From a virus, in the IMG/VR virus record IMGVR_UViG_3300025466_000123, positions 1 through 32,668 of that record: a stretch of DNA of 32,668 nucleotides; one strand, written 5' to 3'. Positions 23,797 to 30,577 of the stretch are shown here, piece by piece (positions within the stretch are counted from its first letter, which is position 1; every line of letters begins with the position of its first letter). The notes beneath the pieces are model-generated. The model was not told the DNA's origin and ran no database searches. It was given only the letters and a program-made list of their open reading frames with translations. The position numbers were made by a program, and so were the translations under genes.

Positions 23797-23981
23797 TAGA
23801 TTACTTTCTTGCCGTTGCCGCGATCATTCACGGCCATCTTGTTCTTAGCGCCAATCTTGGTTGGGCCAGACAAACCGCCAAATGGCTCATAGCGTGGGGT
23901 GTTGATAATCGGGCCATTGGCCTGGTTATTGTCGGTTGGGCGACGGGGTTGCGAAGCGCCACGGGGCTTAAATAAATCCAT
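23796..23981 (-). CDS. Small hypothetical protein, 61 aa
   Basis: The protein is hydrophilic and Asn/Pro/Gly-rich (MDLFKPRGASQPRRPTDNNQ, then INTPRYEPFGGLSGPTKIG) and ends in basic NDRGNGKKVI. It lacks a recognised motif and is likely unstructured alone. AAAGGAAA lies 7 nt before the ATG. It precedes the two tiny basic genes and shares one base with the first of them. Confidence 0.65.
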   Translation of the reverse strand: MDLFKPRGASQPRRPTDNNQANGPIINTPRYEPFGGLSGPTKIGAKNKMAVNDRGNGKKVI

Positions 23982-23993
23982 GATTTCTTTCCT

Positions 23994-24485
23994 TTACATC
24001 GGACTTGGAGGAGGAGGCGGTGGAGCGCCGCTTGGAGCAGCACCTGGTGGGCCACCCATTGGAGGCATAGGGATGGCGGGAGCTTGCGCCATTGCTTGGC
24101 CTTCTGGCGTAGCACCTCCCGCTTGCGGTAAATTCTGCAACATCTGAAGTATTTCAGTTTGCTGTAATTCTTTGGTCTTGCCCTTACGAGGGCCGATCAC
24201 GCCAGTCAAGGCGCGTATCGCAGCCATTGCTTTCTGGCCTTCTACCGATTCGCTTCCAAGGGACGGCAATGATTGTTCAATCAAATCCATCGCCATCGAC
24301 AGGTTGACCATCGCGCCTTCTTTGTTTCCCATCTTAGGTTCTGGGGTAGACATGGGCGATGCCATAGGAGGCGTACTTGAATCAGACATACCAGGAGCCT
24401 GAATACCAGCATCAGGAGCCGCACCTGTAGGCGCACCCTGTTGCTTCTTCATCAGCTCCATCATTTTATCTTGCGAAACGCTCAA
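23994..24485 (-). CDS. Pro/Met/Gly-rich structural-type protein, 163 aa
   Basis: The reading from TTG at 24485 (SVSQDKMMELMKK) has GGAAA upstream; an ATG at 24464 is an alternative start. Residues about 20-60 and 120-163 are Pro/Met/Gly/Ala-rich and disordered, ending in a run of prolines (GAPPPPPPSPM). The centre (NLSMAMDLIEQSLPSLG, then GQKAMAAIRALTGVIG) is helical. The arrangement of a helical core with flexible tails between portal and scaffold is seen in accessory head proteins. Function unknown. Confidence 0.6.
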   Translation of the reverse strand: MSVSQDKMMELMKKQQGAPTGAAPDAGIQAPGMSDSSTPPMASPMSTPEPKMGNKEGAMVNLSMAMDLIEQSLPSLGSESVEGQKAMAAIRALTGVIGPRKGKTKELQQTEILQMLQNLPQAGGATPEGQAMAQAPAIPMPPMGGPPGAAPSGAPPPPPPSPM

Positions 24486-24552
24486 GTTATTTTTCCAGTC
24501 GAATTTAACCGATTGTGAATCATACTTTTAAAACTTGTCAACTTTAGTTGAA

Positions 24553-24576
24553 AGAGGGGTAGTTACCCACCCCTCT
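24553..24576 (-). terminator. Strong hairpin, weak terminator candidate
   Basis: AGAGGGGT (24553-24560) and ACCCCTCT (24569-24576) pair perfectly over 8 bp around an 8-nt loop. On the minus strand the stem is followed only by TTTCAAC, a short U-run, so termination would be partial. It falls between the tiny basic genes and the Pro-rich protein gene, a place to reduce or process the long leftward transcript. Confidence 0.4.
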
Positions 24577-24586
24577 CTCTGTAAGG

Positions 24587-24604
24587 CAAAGGATTGCTCC
24601 TTTG
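24587..24604 (-). other. 7 bp hairpin with GCAA tetraloop
   Basis: On the minus strand CAAAGGA, loop GCAA and TCCTTTG form a perfect 7 bp stem with a stable GNRA loop. It begins 3 nt after the stop of the first 13-codon gene and lies before the 8 bp hairpin, so two hairpins follow that gene in tandem. Confidence 0.55.
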
Positions 24605-24607
24605 ATC

Positions 24608-24649
24608 TTACTTGCGAGCCTTACGACCCTTGCGTGCCTTGCGAGCCAT
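24608..24649 (-). CDS. Micro-gene encoding a 13-aa Arg/Lys peptide
   Basis: ATG at 24649 is preceded by GGAG with 7 nt spacing and followed by 13 codons, giving MARKARKGRKARK, then TAA. Nine of 13 residues are Lys or Arg. The region is otherwise without any long frame. A second 13-codon gene of matching size and similar C-terminal motif lies 69 nt upstream in the operon. A real product is suggested by the ribosome binding site and the pairing; it would be nearly the smallest possible phage protein. There is no proof of translation. Confidence 0.45.
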   Translation of the reverse strand: MARKARKGRKARK

Positions 24650-24718
24650 TACGGTTCTCCAGTGCAGGGCCAACTTAAATTGGGAAGTCAGCCAAACCCA
24701 TTAAATCCCAAGTGGGAA

Positions 24719-24760
24719 TTACCGACGAGCCTTCCGACCCTTTTTGTGCATTTTACGCAT
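24719..24760 (-). CDS. Second micro-gene encoding a 13-aa basic peptide
   Basis: ATG at 24760 follows AGGAAGG with 7 nt spacing and one base after the TAG of the preceding small gene. The product is MRKMHKKGRKARR. It shares KGRKAR with the first micro-gene, at the same position near the end. Nine of 13 residues are basic or His. The strong ribosome binding site directly follows a long imperfect hairpin (24775-24809) that could control access to it. Translation is unproved. Confidence 0.45.
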   Translation of the reverse strand: MRKMHKKGRKARR

Positions 24761-24761
24761 A

Positions 24762-24929
24762 CTAGTACCTTCCTAAAGCGCGTCCCATTTTTCTGGGACT
24801 TGACGCTTTGTAAGTTTTAACATTGGTTGTTTTATATTGCAAATTTCCTGGGCCGCTTCTCGCAGATAACGCTTGTGAGCTAACTCTCGGTTGATCTGCG
24901 GTTGAGGAAATCTCTGGTTTTCTAGACAT
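24762..24929 (-). CDS. Small basic protein after the portal gene, 55 aa
   Basis: The ATG shares one base with the portal stop (TAATG), as other genes here do, and GAAGG lies 9 nt upstream. The product starts MSRKPEISSTADQPRVSSQA and ends KMGRALGRY; it is Ser/Arg/Lys-rich with several AGA codons that look unusual for the phage. The same DNA in the portal frame also stays open for 51 codons with more ordinary codons. Which frame is the real product, or both, is undecided. Confidence 0.45.
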   Translation of the reverse strand: MSRKPEISSTADQPRVSSQALSARSGPGNLQYKTTNVKTYKASSPRKMGRALGRY

Positions 24930-26566
24930 TATTCAACTGCCTTCAAATCAGGTTTGCCCTTGCCTTTCGGTTGAGCAGGAGGAGCTAATGCTGCTTGCGC
25001 GGCCTCTGCTTTCTCTCGCTTTTTGAGTTTCTCAATCAAGTGCTGCTTCATCGGCGGTTCTAACAAATCAATCAATGATTCTTTGTCAATCGCGCCGGTC
25101 TTGAACAGGTTAAATGCCAACTGCCGTAAATCTTCGGTGAATATTGGGCTATTGGAGTGAGCGTCTACTTTAACGACAAAGTCTTTGGTGAACTGTTCGG
25201 CAATGAACTTGTTTCCGGCTTCGTCCTTGAAGTGCGTGTTGTCATACGCTTGCATGAGCTTGAGATACATGGTTGCCACTTTCTCAAGGCTGTCTTCAAC
25301 GATCAGCGCCCGCTTTTTAGCGCGACTTGAACCTAATCTAGCTAACTGCGAGGCGTGACCAGCGGAGCGAACACCCTTCTCACCCTGACCAGACAAGATG
25401 CTTGAAATACCACTGGCTTCCGCAAACATGGCGTCCACTTCGTGAATAACTTCAAACAACTCGGCGGGCATGGCAGGGGCTAAACGATCTGCCTTAGCGT
25501 TTGGCATATCGGTTGATAGCAATCCACCAGCGCGATTCAACGCAAAATTCTTTTCATCCAAGATACCGGTAAATCCGGTAAGTGCGGTAGGTGGATTAAC
25601 TTGCTTAGATAGCAAGTCCAAAATCTCGGTCATGCGTCCGTTGCGAAGCTGCTGAAGCAAGATCAGCCGCTGTACCTCGGACTGACCCCAGTAGTAATCG
25701 TACTGTGGGCTTGGGCAAATCTGCACAAAGGGCAATTCGCCTTTGAGGAATACGGTTTCACCAGGTCGGTCATAGATGAAAATATCTGGATCAGCCATCG
25801 TCACCACGTTGTAATCGCTGATCTCATCGTTCCAGACCCAGAGTTCGTGCATCTTGACGGTATCTTCCGCAACACGGGCTTTGTAGCGGTTCATGCCGTA
25901 CAAATCGAGGTTGACGTTACCGTAAATGGTTGGATTGGTCTGCGACATTACAATTCGGTCGATACCCTCTGGGATGTCTTCTGTTCGGGTATGAACTGCC
26001 GTTCCAATCCGTTTAACAATGGCGTCTCGCTTCGGATGACTATACAAACGGTTGTATAGCTCCGACTTGGTCATGTAATACGTCTGGACAATGGCTTCTT
26101 GCCGGTCTGTGTAGGGAACATCTTCTCGCAACACACCCATGCAGCCGGGTTCTACCAAGTAGGGATGAATTCCGTTATTAACAACAATCTTGATAAATGA
26201 ACTGTTGTAAACCAGTGCCCAGGTGAGGGCTGCGCTAAACACTTGGTCAGTATTGGAATTTAGCCACTCGTCGTTCAGTGCTTGTGTCAAACGGGGAACC
26301 TTAACGTGTTCCGGTTGTGGAACACTTGCGCCCATATTGATGGTGAAACGTGTGGTTTCAGCCGAATACAAGAAGCTGGTCAGTTGGTCAATGTGCGGAT
26401 AAATCTTGTTAAAGTGGGACGGGGATTCTTCCGGCCCCGCCCCAAACAAGTACCAAGCGCGTAAAGACGAATAATCGCCCTTACGCTCATTCAGAGAAAC
26501 AAGGCACTTTTCTACCAGATCACGGTAAAAATCTTCCCTGTCATCATGATTGGTTGGTATACGCAT
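24929..26566 (-). CDS. Portal protein, 545 aa
   Basis: The portal forms the dodecameric ring through which DNA enters and leaves the head. The protein opens with an alpha/beta N-terminal domain (SLNERKGDYSSLRAWYLFG and FNKIYPHIDQLTSFLYSAET), has ELPFVQICPSPQYDYYWGQS and SEVQRLILLQQLRNGRMTEI in the middle, and SGISSILSGQGEKGVRSAGH in the crown/stem region, the normal order for podovirus portals. The C-terminus is Ala/Pro/Lys-rich. Length 545 is typical. Its start overlaps the upstream stop as TAATG. After its TAA the frame stays open for 51 more codons. Confidence 0.85.
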   Translation of the reverse strand: MRIPTNHDDREDFYRDLVEKCLVSLNERKGDYSSLRAWYLFGAGPEESPSHFNKIYPHIDQLTSFLYSAETTRFTINMGASVPQPEHVKVPRLTQALNDEWLNSNTDQVFSAALTWALVYNSSFIKIVVNNGIHPYLVEPGCMGVLREDVPYTDRQEAIVQTYYMTKSELYNRLYSHPKRDAIVKRIGTAVHTRTEDIPEGIDRIVMSQTNPTIYGNVNLDLYGMNRYKARVAEDTVKMHELWVWNDEISDYNVVTMADPDIFIYDRPGETVFLKGELPFVQICPSPQYDYYWGQSEVQRLILLQQLRNGRMTEILDLLSKQVNPPTALTGFTGILDEKNFALNRAGGLLSTDMPNAKADRLAPAMPAELFEVIHEVDAMFAEASGISSILSGQGEKGVRSAGHASQLARLGSSRAKKRALIVEDSLEKVATMYLKLMQAYDNTHFKDEAGNKFIAEQFTKDFVVKVDAHSNSPIFTEDLRQLAFNLFKTGAIDKESLIDLLEPPMKQHLIEKLKKREKAEAAQAALAPPAQPKGKGKPDLKAVE

Positions 26567-27051
26567 TATTTCTTAATCTGAAGACCTTCGTGGTCTTGAG
26601 TGTAAGACGCGGCTCTCGGCCCAGTCAAATTGCCTTGCGCCTTCGGATTGATGCCAACCCCTTCATCGCGTACTGGCTTACCGTATCGACCGGACAGAAC
26701 AGACTTCATGTTCATACCATTGATACCACCGCCCCAGACCGCTGCATCACCAGGTCGTGGTTCTCGCTTGATGTTCTGCGATTGAACAGGCGCTGTGGGC
26801 TGAGTGTTCTTACGGGTGTAATAACCCGCTTGATTCTCGCCCTCACGCGCTGACTTGATGTTGGTCATGTTGAAATCCATAGCCAACTGATTCAGCGTCT
26901 TATCGCTCTTTTTAGTGGTTTCAGAACCAATGCTGGGGGCTTGTAGAAAGACCACCATCACGGTTTCTTGACAGTCTTCGTTGACACACGAAGGAACATT
27001 GCTTTCAAAATAGCCATGTACGGGACATTTGTAATCGTGAAGCACACCCAT
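26566..27051 (-). CDS. Zinc-ribbon-like phage protein, 161 aa
   Basis: The N-terminus HDYKCPVHGYFESNVPSC, then VNEDCQETVMVVFLQAP, carries a C-x2-H...C-x4-C set like a zinc ribbon. The rest is polar with AAVWGGGINGMNMKSVLSGR and a DEGVGINPKAQGN stretch. The family is common between terminase and portal genes in podovirus-like phages, with no known role; the position suggests involvement in packaging or head assembly. GGAGG precedes the ATG at a good distance. Confidence 0.7.
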   Translation of the reverse strand: MGVLHDYKCPVHGYFESNVPSCVNEDCQETVMVVFLQAPSIGSETTKKSDKTLNQLAMDFNMTNIKSAREGENQAGYYTRKNTQPTAPVQSQNIKREPRPGDAAVWGGGINGMNMKSVLSGRYGKPVRDEGVGINPKAQGNLTGPRAASYTQDHEGLQIKK

Positions 27052-27052
27052 C

Positions 27053-27448
27053 TCATTTACCTCCTAGCATTTCATTCAGAGTAGGATTTGAATAATCAGC
27101 CTTATTAGTAATACCCAACTTAATCTTTATTTCGCCATTAACCACTTGTAAGCCAGTGCTGCGTTTCATTCTTGGCGCAGCGTCTTTGCTGTATGCAACA
27201 TATCGGGTGTTATCTCTGTTTTGGAATATGCGTACCCTGCCCTCGGCATAGGTGTGGTACGCCCGACTGACCCGACGTTGAATGGTTTCCGTTAAAGTGT
27301 CTTGCTCATACAGAAACACCTTTTTGAAGTGCGTCAGGCTCATGCCAGCCAGATCGCAAAACAAAGCAAGGCTGATGCCTCGGTCTTTGTCTTTGGCAAA
27401 CCGTTGCATATAAAGCAACAGGTCTTTTTTTGGAATCACCTTATCCAT
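27053..27448 (-). CDS. Putative terminase small subunit / HTH DNA-binding protein, 131 aa
   Basis: The ATG at 27448 is preferred to a TTG three codons earlier. An N-terminal helical domain (LLLYMQRFAKDKDRGISLAL, then FCDLAGMSLTHFKKVFLYEQ) looks like a helix-turn-helix, followed by RRVSRAYHTYAEGRVRIF and a basic segment. Small DNA-binding proteins next to the large terminase usually recognise the packaging site, so this is the best candidate for the small subunit, although here it follows rather than precedes the large subunit. It overlaps the terminase gene by 8 nt. Confidence 0.5.
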   Translation of the reverse strand: MDKVIPKKDLLLYMQRFAKDKDRGISLALFCDLAGMSLTHFKKVFLYEQDTLTETIQRRVSRAYHTYAEGRVRIFQNRDNTRYVAYSKDAAPRMKRSTGLQVVNGEIKIKLGITNKADYSNPTLNEMLGGK

Positions 27449-29198
27449 AGACGCCAATCTTCTTTAGGTAGTCAGACACATTGCGCCCGACCGCAATCTG
27501 CTCTGGCGTTTTATCTTCCTGATTACGGGAAATCTCCCGTGACAGCTTTTGGTTAATCAAACGGGGCTGAAGTTGTTCAGCATAGGCCGCTACCGCAAGG
27601 GCAGTGGCTATGACCCGATCATCCTTGTTACGTCCGGTTGCCTGAATCGTACCGCCATCCCGAACAATGGTCTTCATTTCCTCAAGCAAATCCATCGAAT
27701 AGATAGCCATCATGGAACGCTCAAAGTAATCCTTCATGTAGGACAACATCCGTTCCTTAGTCGCACTGGTGGTCAGCCATCCAATGCTGTTGCTAGGGCC
27801 ACTGAGCGTGTCATTACGCCGCCAAAGGTAGTTCTGCATATTGCCGTAGACATCCATCAGAGAACGTCCCATAGAGCCGCCTATGGCAACTGCCTGACGC
27901 TTGAGGTTCTTCAGTTCGTTGATAACTGCCTGACCTGGGCCATTGACCTCAAGGTTAAGGGTTGAGTTCTTGTAGGCTCCGGCTAGGTGGGCAATGACCC
28001 AAGCAAACTGATAGGTATTCAGTTCACTGGTTGCAAACTCTGCCACCTGTTCCATACCGTCTGAATAGCATCTGAATACTTGTATGCAAAAGCGATCAGC
28101 CCAGTCGGATGACCCGTAGGCTGGGTCTGCGCCAATAACGTAGTAAGCCGTATCAATGGGTTCTTCCCAAATCTTCAAGGTTGCCATGCGCTCGTTTGAG
28201 GGTATGACCTGCGTATCTTGGAAGTTGGCTCCCATGACGTAGCGGTAGGAATCAAACTTGAGTTTCTTAGCAATCTTTGCCGCATCGGTGCAGCGGGCAT
28301 TACTGAAGAAACTAGTGCCGGTCATGATGAACGCATAGTCCTCAGTGGGCGGGAACTCCTGATACATCAGGGATTCTTCTTTAATTCCCTCAAGTAGCTT
28401 CCAACGCCACCAAGCCATCTGACGGGAGTTGATCTCAACGTCATACAGTTTCTTGATGTCTTTTGTCCATTCCTTTTCTTCTGGCGTTAACTTGCCGTCC
28501 CAGTAGACCTTGTAGATATTGCTGTTAGGGTCTACGGAGTAATACTCATTGCGCCACCAGCCGCAGAAGATCGCCTTCTGTGTTCTGGCCTTCCGTGCAG
28601 TCACATACATATCGTGGAACATATTGAAGCCACGGGCTGTGCTTTCAAATATGTACATACGGTTAGGGTTGTTCTCAGCAAGTGATGCCAATAGGGATGC
28701 CAGACCTTCCTCATCGCCCCAGGAGGAGGTTTCAGTACCGTGCAAATAGGTAATTGCCTTACCGCGTCCTAGAGAGCCTTTGGCGCGTAACCCAGCCACC
28801 TGATAGAACAGACGGGAACGGTTCTTCAGGGAGAGCTGTGTTCTGTTATGCGCTAACAGGGGAATCCGGTATTCCTTGGGTAAGCCATCCATGTACATGG
28901 ACAGGGTAGACCGAAACATATCCCTGTTTTCTTCCGTATCGGTTGTCAGGGTTCCTTGGAGACCCGGATTGATAAAGTGCCAGTACAGATCGAGTGCTAG
29001 AGAGATTGTAGTGATGCCAAGCTGCCGTCCTTTGAGGATGACAAACATATGAACATCGTTTTCTAGGCCAGACGCAATTTCGTTCATCACATAGGTTTGA
29101 GTCCCTAAGAGATGATCCATGCGCTTTAAGCCTTCCTCTTTAGTTTCAATCTTTAGTTGAGAACAAAAGCTATAAAACTGTTTGAGGTTGAATTTCAT
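27441..29198 (-). CDS. Terminase large subunit
   Basis: A 585-residue packaging motor. Residues 56-63 (KGRQLGIT) form a Walker A variant with R-Q-L-G-I-T, and AITYLHGTE at 148-156 is the Walker B position. FEST at 184-187 is the coupling motif. In the nuclease domain ADPAYG at 357-362 supplies Asp358, LEVNG at 416-420 supplies Glu417, and NKDDRV at 524-529 supplies the third acidic residue. Length is normal for a podovirus. The start overlaps the preceding gene by ATGA. It translocates DNA into the portal and cuts it at packaging start and end. Confidence 0.92.
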   Translation of the reverse strand: MKFNLKQFYSFCSQLKIETKEEGLKRMDHLLGTQTYVMNEIASGLENDVHMFVILKGRQLGITTISLALDLYWHFINPGLQGTLTTDTEENRDMFRSTLSMYMDGLPKEYRIPLLAHNRTQLSLKNRSRLFYQVAGLRAKGSLGRGKAITYLHGTETSSWGDEEGLASLLASLAENNPNRMYIFESTARGFNMFHDMYVTARKARTQKAIFCGWWRNEYYSVDPNSNIYKVYWDGKLTPEEKEWTKDIKKLYDVEINSRQMAWWRWKLLEGIKEESLMYQEFPPTEDYAFIMTGTSFFSNARCTDAAKIAKKLKFDSYRYVMGANFQDTQVIPSNERMATLKIWEEPIDTAYYVIGADPAYGSSDWADRFCIQVFRCYSDGMEQVAEFATSELNTYQFAWVIAHLAGAYKNSTLNLEVNGPGQAVINELKNLKRQAVAIGGSMGRSLMDVYGNMQNYLWRRNDTLSGPSNSIGWLTTSATKERMLSYMKDYFERSMMAIYSMDLLEEMKTIVRDGGTIQATGRNKDDRVIATALAVAAYAEQLQPRLINQKLSREISRNQEDKTPEQIAVGRNVSDYLKKIGVYG

Positions 29199-29368
29199 CT
29201 CGCTTTCTTGCGGGCTGGCTTCTTGGCTGTCTTAGCCGACTTCCTAAAGGCTTCAGCCGTAGGCGCACCAGCAGAACCGACTTTACGCATCTTCTCGCCA
29301 GAACCTTTAGCTATCCGTTCCCGTTTAGCATGGATATTGGCGTACAGACCTTTTGCTTTGCTTTTCAT
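29195..29368 (-). CDS. Small basic protein preceding terminase, 57 aa
   Basis: The gene ends with an ATGA overlap with the terminase start and has GAGGG upstream of its ATG. The product begins MKSKAKGLYANIHAKRERIA and ends in Ala/Lys/Arg repeats (KSAKTAKKPARKKAR). GSGEKMRKVGSAGAPTAEAF in the middle is the signature of a short phage family (GSGExMRxxGxxGAPTAxA) found beside terminases and portals. It is likely a structural or DNA-binding peptide; no role is known. Confidence 0.75.
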   Translation of the reverse strand: MKSKAKGLYANIHAKRERIAKGSGEKMRKVGSAGAPTAEAFRKSAKTAKKPARKKAR

Positions 29369-29369
29369 G

Positions 29370-29603
29370 TTAATTGCCCTCTTTTAATTTCCAAGCCAGT
29401 ATCTTCTTCATTGAATCACGGTCATTCGCTAAAGCAACCAAGCCTTCAACATGAAGTGGCGGGTACTTCGCTTTCCATTCTTCCCAGAGAGCGCGTTTCT
29501 TTACTTTACTTTTCCTGCACTCAAATACTCGCAATACCTCTTGCTTGAGATTAATGCGAGATTGTCTTAACTTTTCTTGGATTTCTTTGGAATCGCAATC
29601 CAT
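29370..29603 (-). CDS. Small charged phage protein, about 77 aa
   Basis: The ATG at 29603 (MDCDSKEIQEKL) is taken as start; a GTG three codons earlier has a slightly better spaced GAGG. The protein is highly charged and helical, with RQSRINLKQEVLRVFECRKS and KKRALWEEWKAKYPPLHVEG. It precedes the terminase block and overlaps the Cys-rich gene. Size and helix content would also suit a terminase small subunit, an alternative to the gene at 27053. No motif decides this. Confidence 0.55.
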   Translation of the reverse strand: MDCDSKEIQEKLRQSRINLKQEVLRVFECRKSKVKKRALWEEWKAKYPPLHVEGLVALANDRDSMKKILAWKLKEGN

Positions 29604-29767
29604 TCTCCGCACCAGTCCTCTTCAGCAGTAACAGGCCAGTGGGCCATGACAGTCTCAAAGATACCTGAATTGCGGGAGACATGAGGACGGGGCGCATATC
29701 GCTTGCAGTGACCTGACAAAGCATAGTCAGGAATAGCGTCCCAGAACTTACAGGTGTTACATAACAT
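29567..29767 (-). CDS. Small Cys-rich phage protein, 66 aa
   Basis: Residues 3 and 6 form CxxC (LCNTCKFWD), then SGHCKRYAPRP near 20 and WPVTAEEDWCGEW near 45-57. Four cysteines in CKFW, CxRYAP and W-P-x-T-x-x-D-W-C-G-E-W blocks define a small family widespread in proteobacterial phages and prophages, presumably zinc-binding. Unlike the other Cys-rich gene at 1600 it is in the late operon. It starts by a TGATG overlap with its neighbour. Confidence 0.78.
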   Translation of the reverse strand: MLCNTCKFWDAIPDYALSGHCKRYAPRPHVSRNSGIFETVMAHWPVTAEEDWCGEWIAIPKKSKKS

Positions 29768-29928
29768 CAGTCGTAATCTCGCATTTGATGACGGAGTCGC
29801 AAAACCTCTTGCTCCAGCGCCTTTGTCCGGCGTTCTGTCTCAAGAAGCTGCTTAAGCACCTCAAGGGAGATCATCGAATACTCCCCGTAATGCTCAGGCA
29901 TGGGAATGTAGTTTAAGCACTTCTCCAT
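29767..29928 (-). CDS. Small helical protein, 53 aa
   Basis: The product begins MEKCLNYIPMPEHYGEYSMI, followed by a long coiled-coil helix (LEVLKQLLETERRTKALEQE) and RLRHQMRDYD at the end. It overlaps both neighbours (16 nt upstream, TGATG downstream), so it is clearly in the operon. The leucine heptads suggest a dimer. The function is unknown. Confidence 0.65.
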   Translation of the reverse strand: MEKCLNYIPMPEHYGEYSMISLEVLKQLLETERRTKALEQEVLRLRHQMRDYD

Positions 29929-30128
29929 ATTCGTACTCCATCCTCGCTGTTTCGAGCAATGAACTTCTTGCCAAACTTCTTAGAAGCTCGGTAATTGGAA
30001 TTACACGCTACTTGCAAGCTCTTACCAGGCATAAGGAAACTCTCGCCAATAGCCATAGTCTCGTAGGGATAACTACTACGCAAACTAGGCAGAGGTACAT
30101 CCTTATCTACTTTAATAGCACTGGTCAT
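29913..30128 (-). CDS. DUF7303-like small protein, first gene of the late operon, 71 aa
   Basis: The start at 30128 is selected because GGAG lies 8 nt upstream; earlier Met codons are too close to or before that site. After a short hydrophilic segment the protein reads ETMAIGESFLMPGKSLQVAC and later KFGKKFIARNSEDGVRIWR, matching a short phage/bacterial family (MxxGxSFxVP...KFxxR...VRVWR), which I associate with DUF7303. Function unknown. It directly follows a leftward promoter candidate, so it is the first gene of the long late transcript. Confidence 0.7.
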   Translation of the reverse strand: MTSAIKVDKDVPLPSLRSSYPYETMAIGESFLMPGKSLQVACNSNYRASKKFGKKFIARNSEDGVRIWRSA

Positions 30129-30156
30129 ATACATAACTCCATATACACAAGTAAGC

Positions 30157-30184
30157 ATCATATACAAATAAACAGAAGATGCAA
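30157..30184 (-). promoter_or_regulatory. Candidate leftward (late operon) promoter
   Basis: On the minus strand TTGCAT (30184-30179) is separated by 16 bp from TATGAT (30162-30157). The -10 matches consensus at five of six positions and the -35 only partly, as in phage promoters helped by an activator. The leader before the ATG at 30128 would be about 25 nt. Confidence 0.5.
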
Positions 30185-30519
30185 ATAAATAGGAATTTTT
30201 TATGGGGGGGTTGAGTTAAGGGTCACGCCCTACAGCCCCCCTGTGTCCAATGCCTGGGCGCGGGTGCTAGCGATCGCGTGTGCCAGCGAGCGACAAGGCC
30301 ATAGGAGGACTACAGAGAGCGAGAGAGTAGATGCGCGAGAGAGTGTAGATGGGTGGACATGATTACCCTAGATTGGGAGAGGACGGAGAGTAGACCTTCT
30401 CTCTCACTCTCACCCCTACATCAACGCGTTACATATACCTACATTACAGACCACTATTTATGTCTCATATATATATATAAGAGAGTTTGATCTATCGACT
30501 CTAACCTTCCACTAACCAA
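30185..30519. other. Gene-free control region, packaging-site or origin candidate
   Basis: No credible gene lies here. It begins with a T-run and seven G residues (30203-30210) that can pair with six C near 30236-30241 around an inner AGGG/CCCT stem. A GC-rich block with TAGCGATCGCG-like sequence follows (30260-30295). Next come a purine-rich stretch with GAGAG repeats (30311-30394), a pyrimidine-rich stretch (30396-30417), then an AT-rich stretch with TA repeats (30463-30480). Such a mix of GC-rich, polypurine and AT-rich segments, lying between two divergent operons and close to the terminase genes, would suit a cos/pac site or a replication origin. Neither is shown by the sequence itself. 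Confidence 0.4.
30319..30351 (+). repeat. Imperfect tandem GAGAG direct repeat
   Basis: GCGAGAGAGTAGATG (30319-30333) and GCGAGAGAGTGTAGATG (30335-30351) are two copies one base apart that differ by a 2-base insertion. A third partial copy GGAGAGTAGA lies near 30385-30394. They could be binding sites for a replication or packaging protein, or a simple slippage product. Confidence 0.7.
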
Positions 30520-30539
30520 ACATTAAGACATCTTAATGT
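30520..30539. promoter_or_regulatory. Perfect palindrome, operator candidate
   Basis: ACATTAAGA (30520-30528), CA, TCTTAATGT (30531-30539) is a perfect inverted repeat with 9 bp arms. It ends 9 bp before the -35 box of the rightward promoter. No U-tract follows, so it is not a terminator. The position fits an operator for a dimeric transcription factor activating or repressing that promoter. Confidence 0.65.
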
Positions 30540-30548
30540 AAATACCTA

Positions 30549-30577
30549 TTGACATCGCTATAACGCTTATATACGAT
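30549..30577 (+). promoter_or_regulatory. Rightward promoter for the clamp operon
   Basis: A perfect TTGACA at 30549-30554, then 17 bp, then TACGAT at 30572-30577. Like the rightward promoter at 1537 it has a perfect -35 and an AT-rich stretch with TATA at the -10, suggesting the same class of early promoter. The leader to the ATG at 30627 is about 42 nt. Confidence 0.6.

Noticed and set aside
27549-27965. Plus-strand frame of 138 codons
   Set aside because: Antisense to the terminase nuclease domain, which is clearly coding on the minus strand.
30203-30241. G-run/C-run inverted repeat as a terminator
   Set aside because: The T-run lies on the 5' side of the stem in the plus direction and is an A-run in the minus direction, so neither strand has a U-tract after the stem.
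30349-30393. Short 14-codon frame in the control region
   Set aside because: It begins within the GAGAG repeat and has no separate ribosome binding site beyond the repeat itself; no pairing or conservation argument as for the micro-genes.
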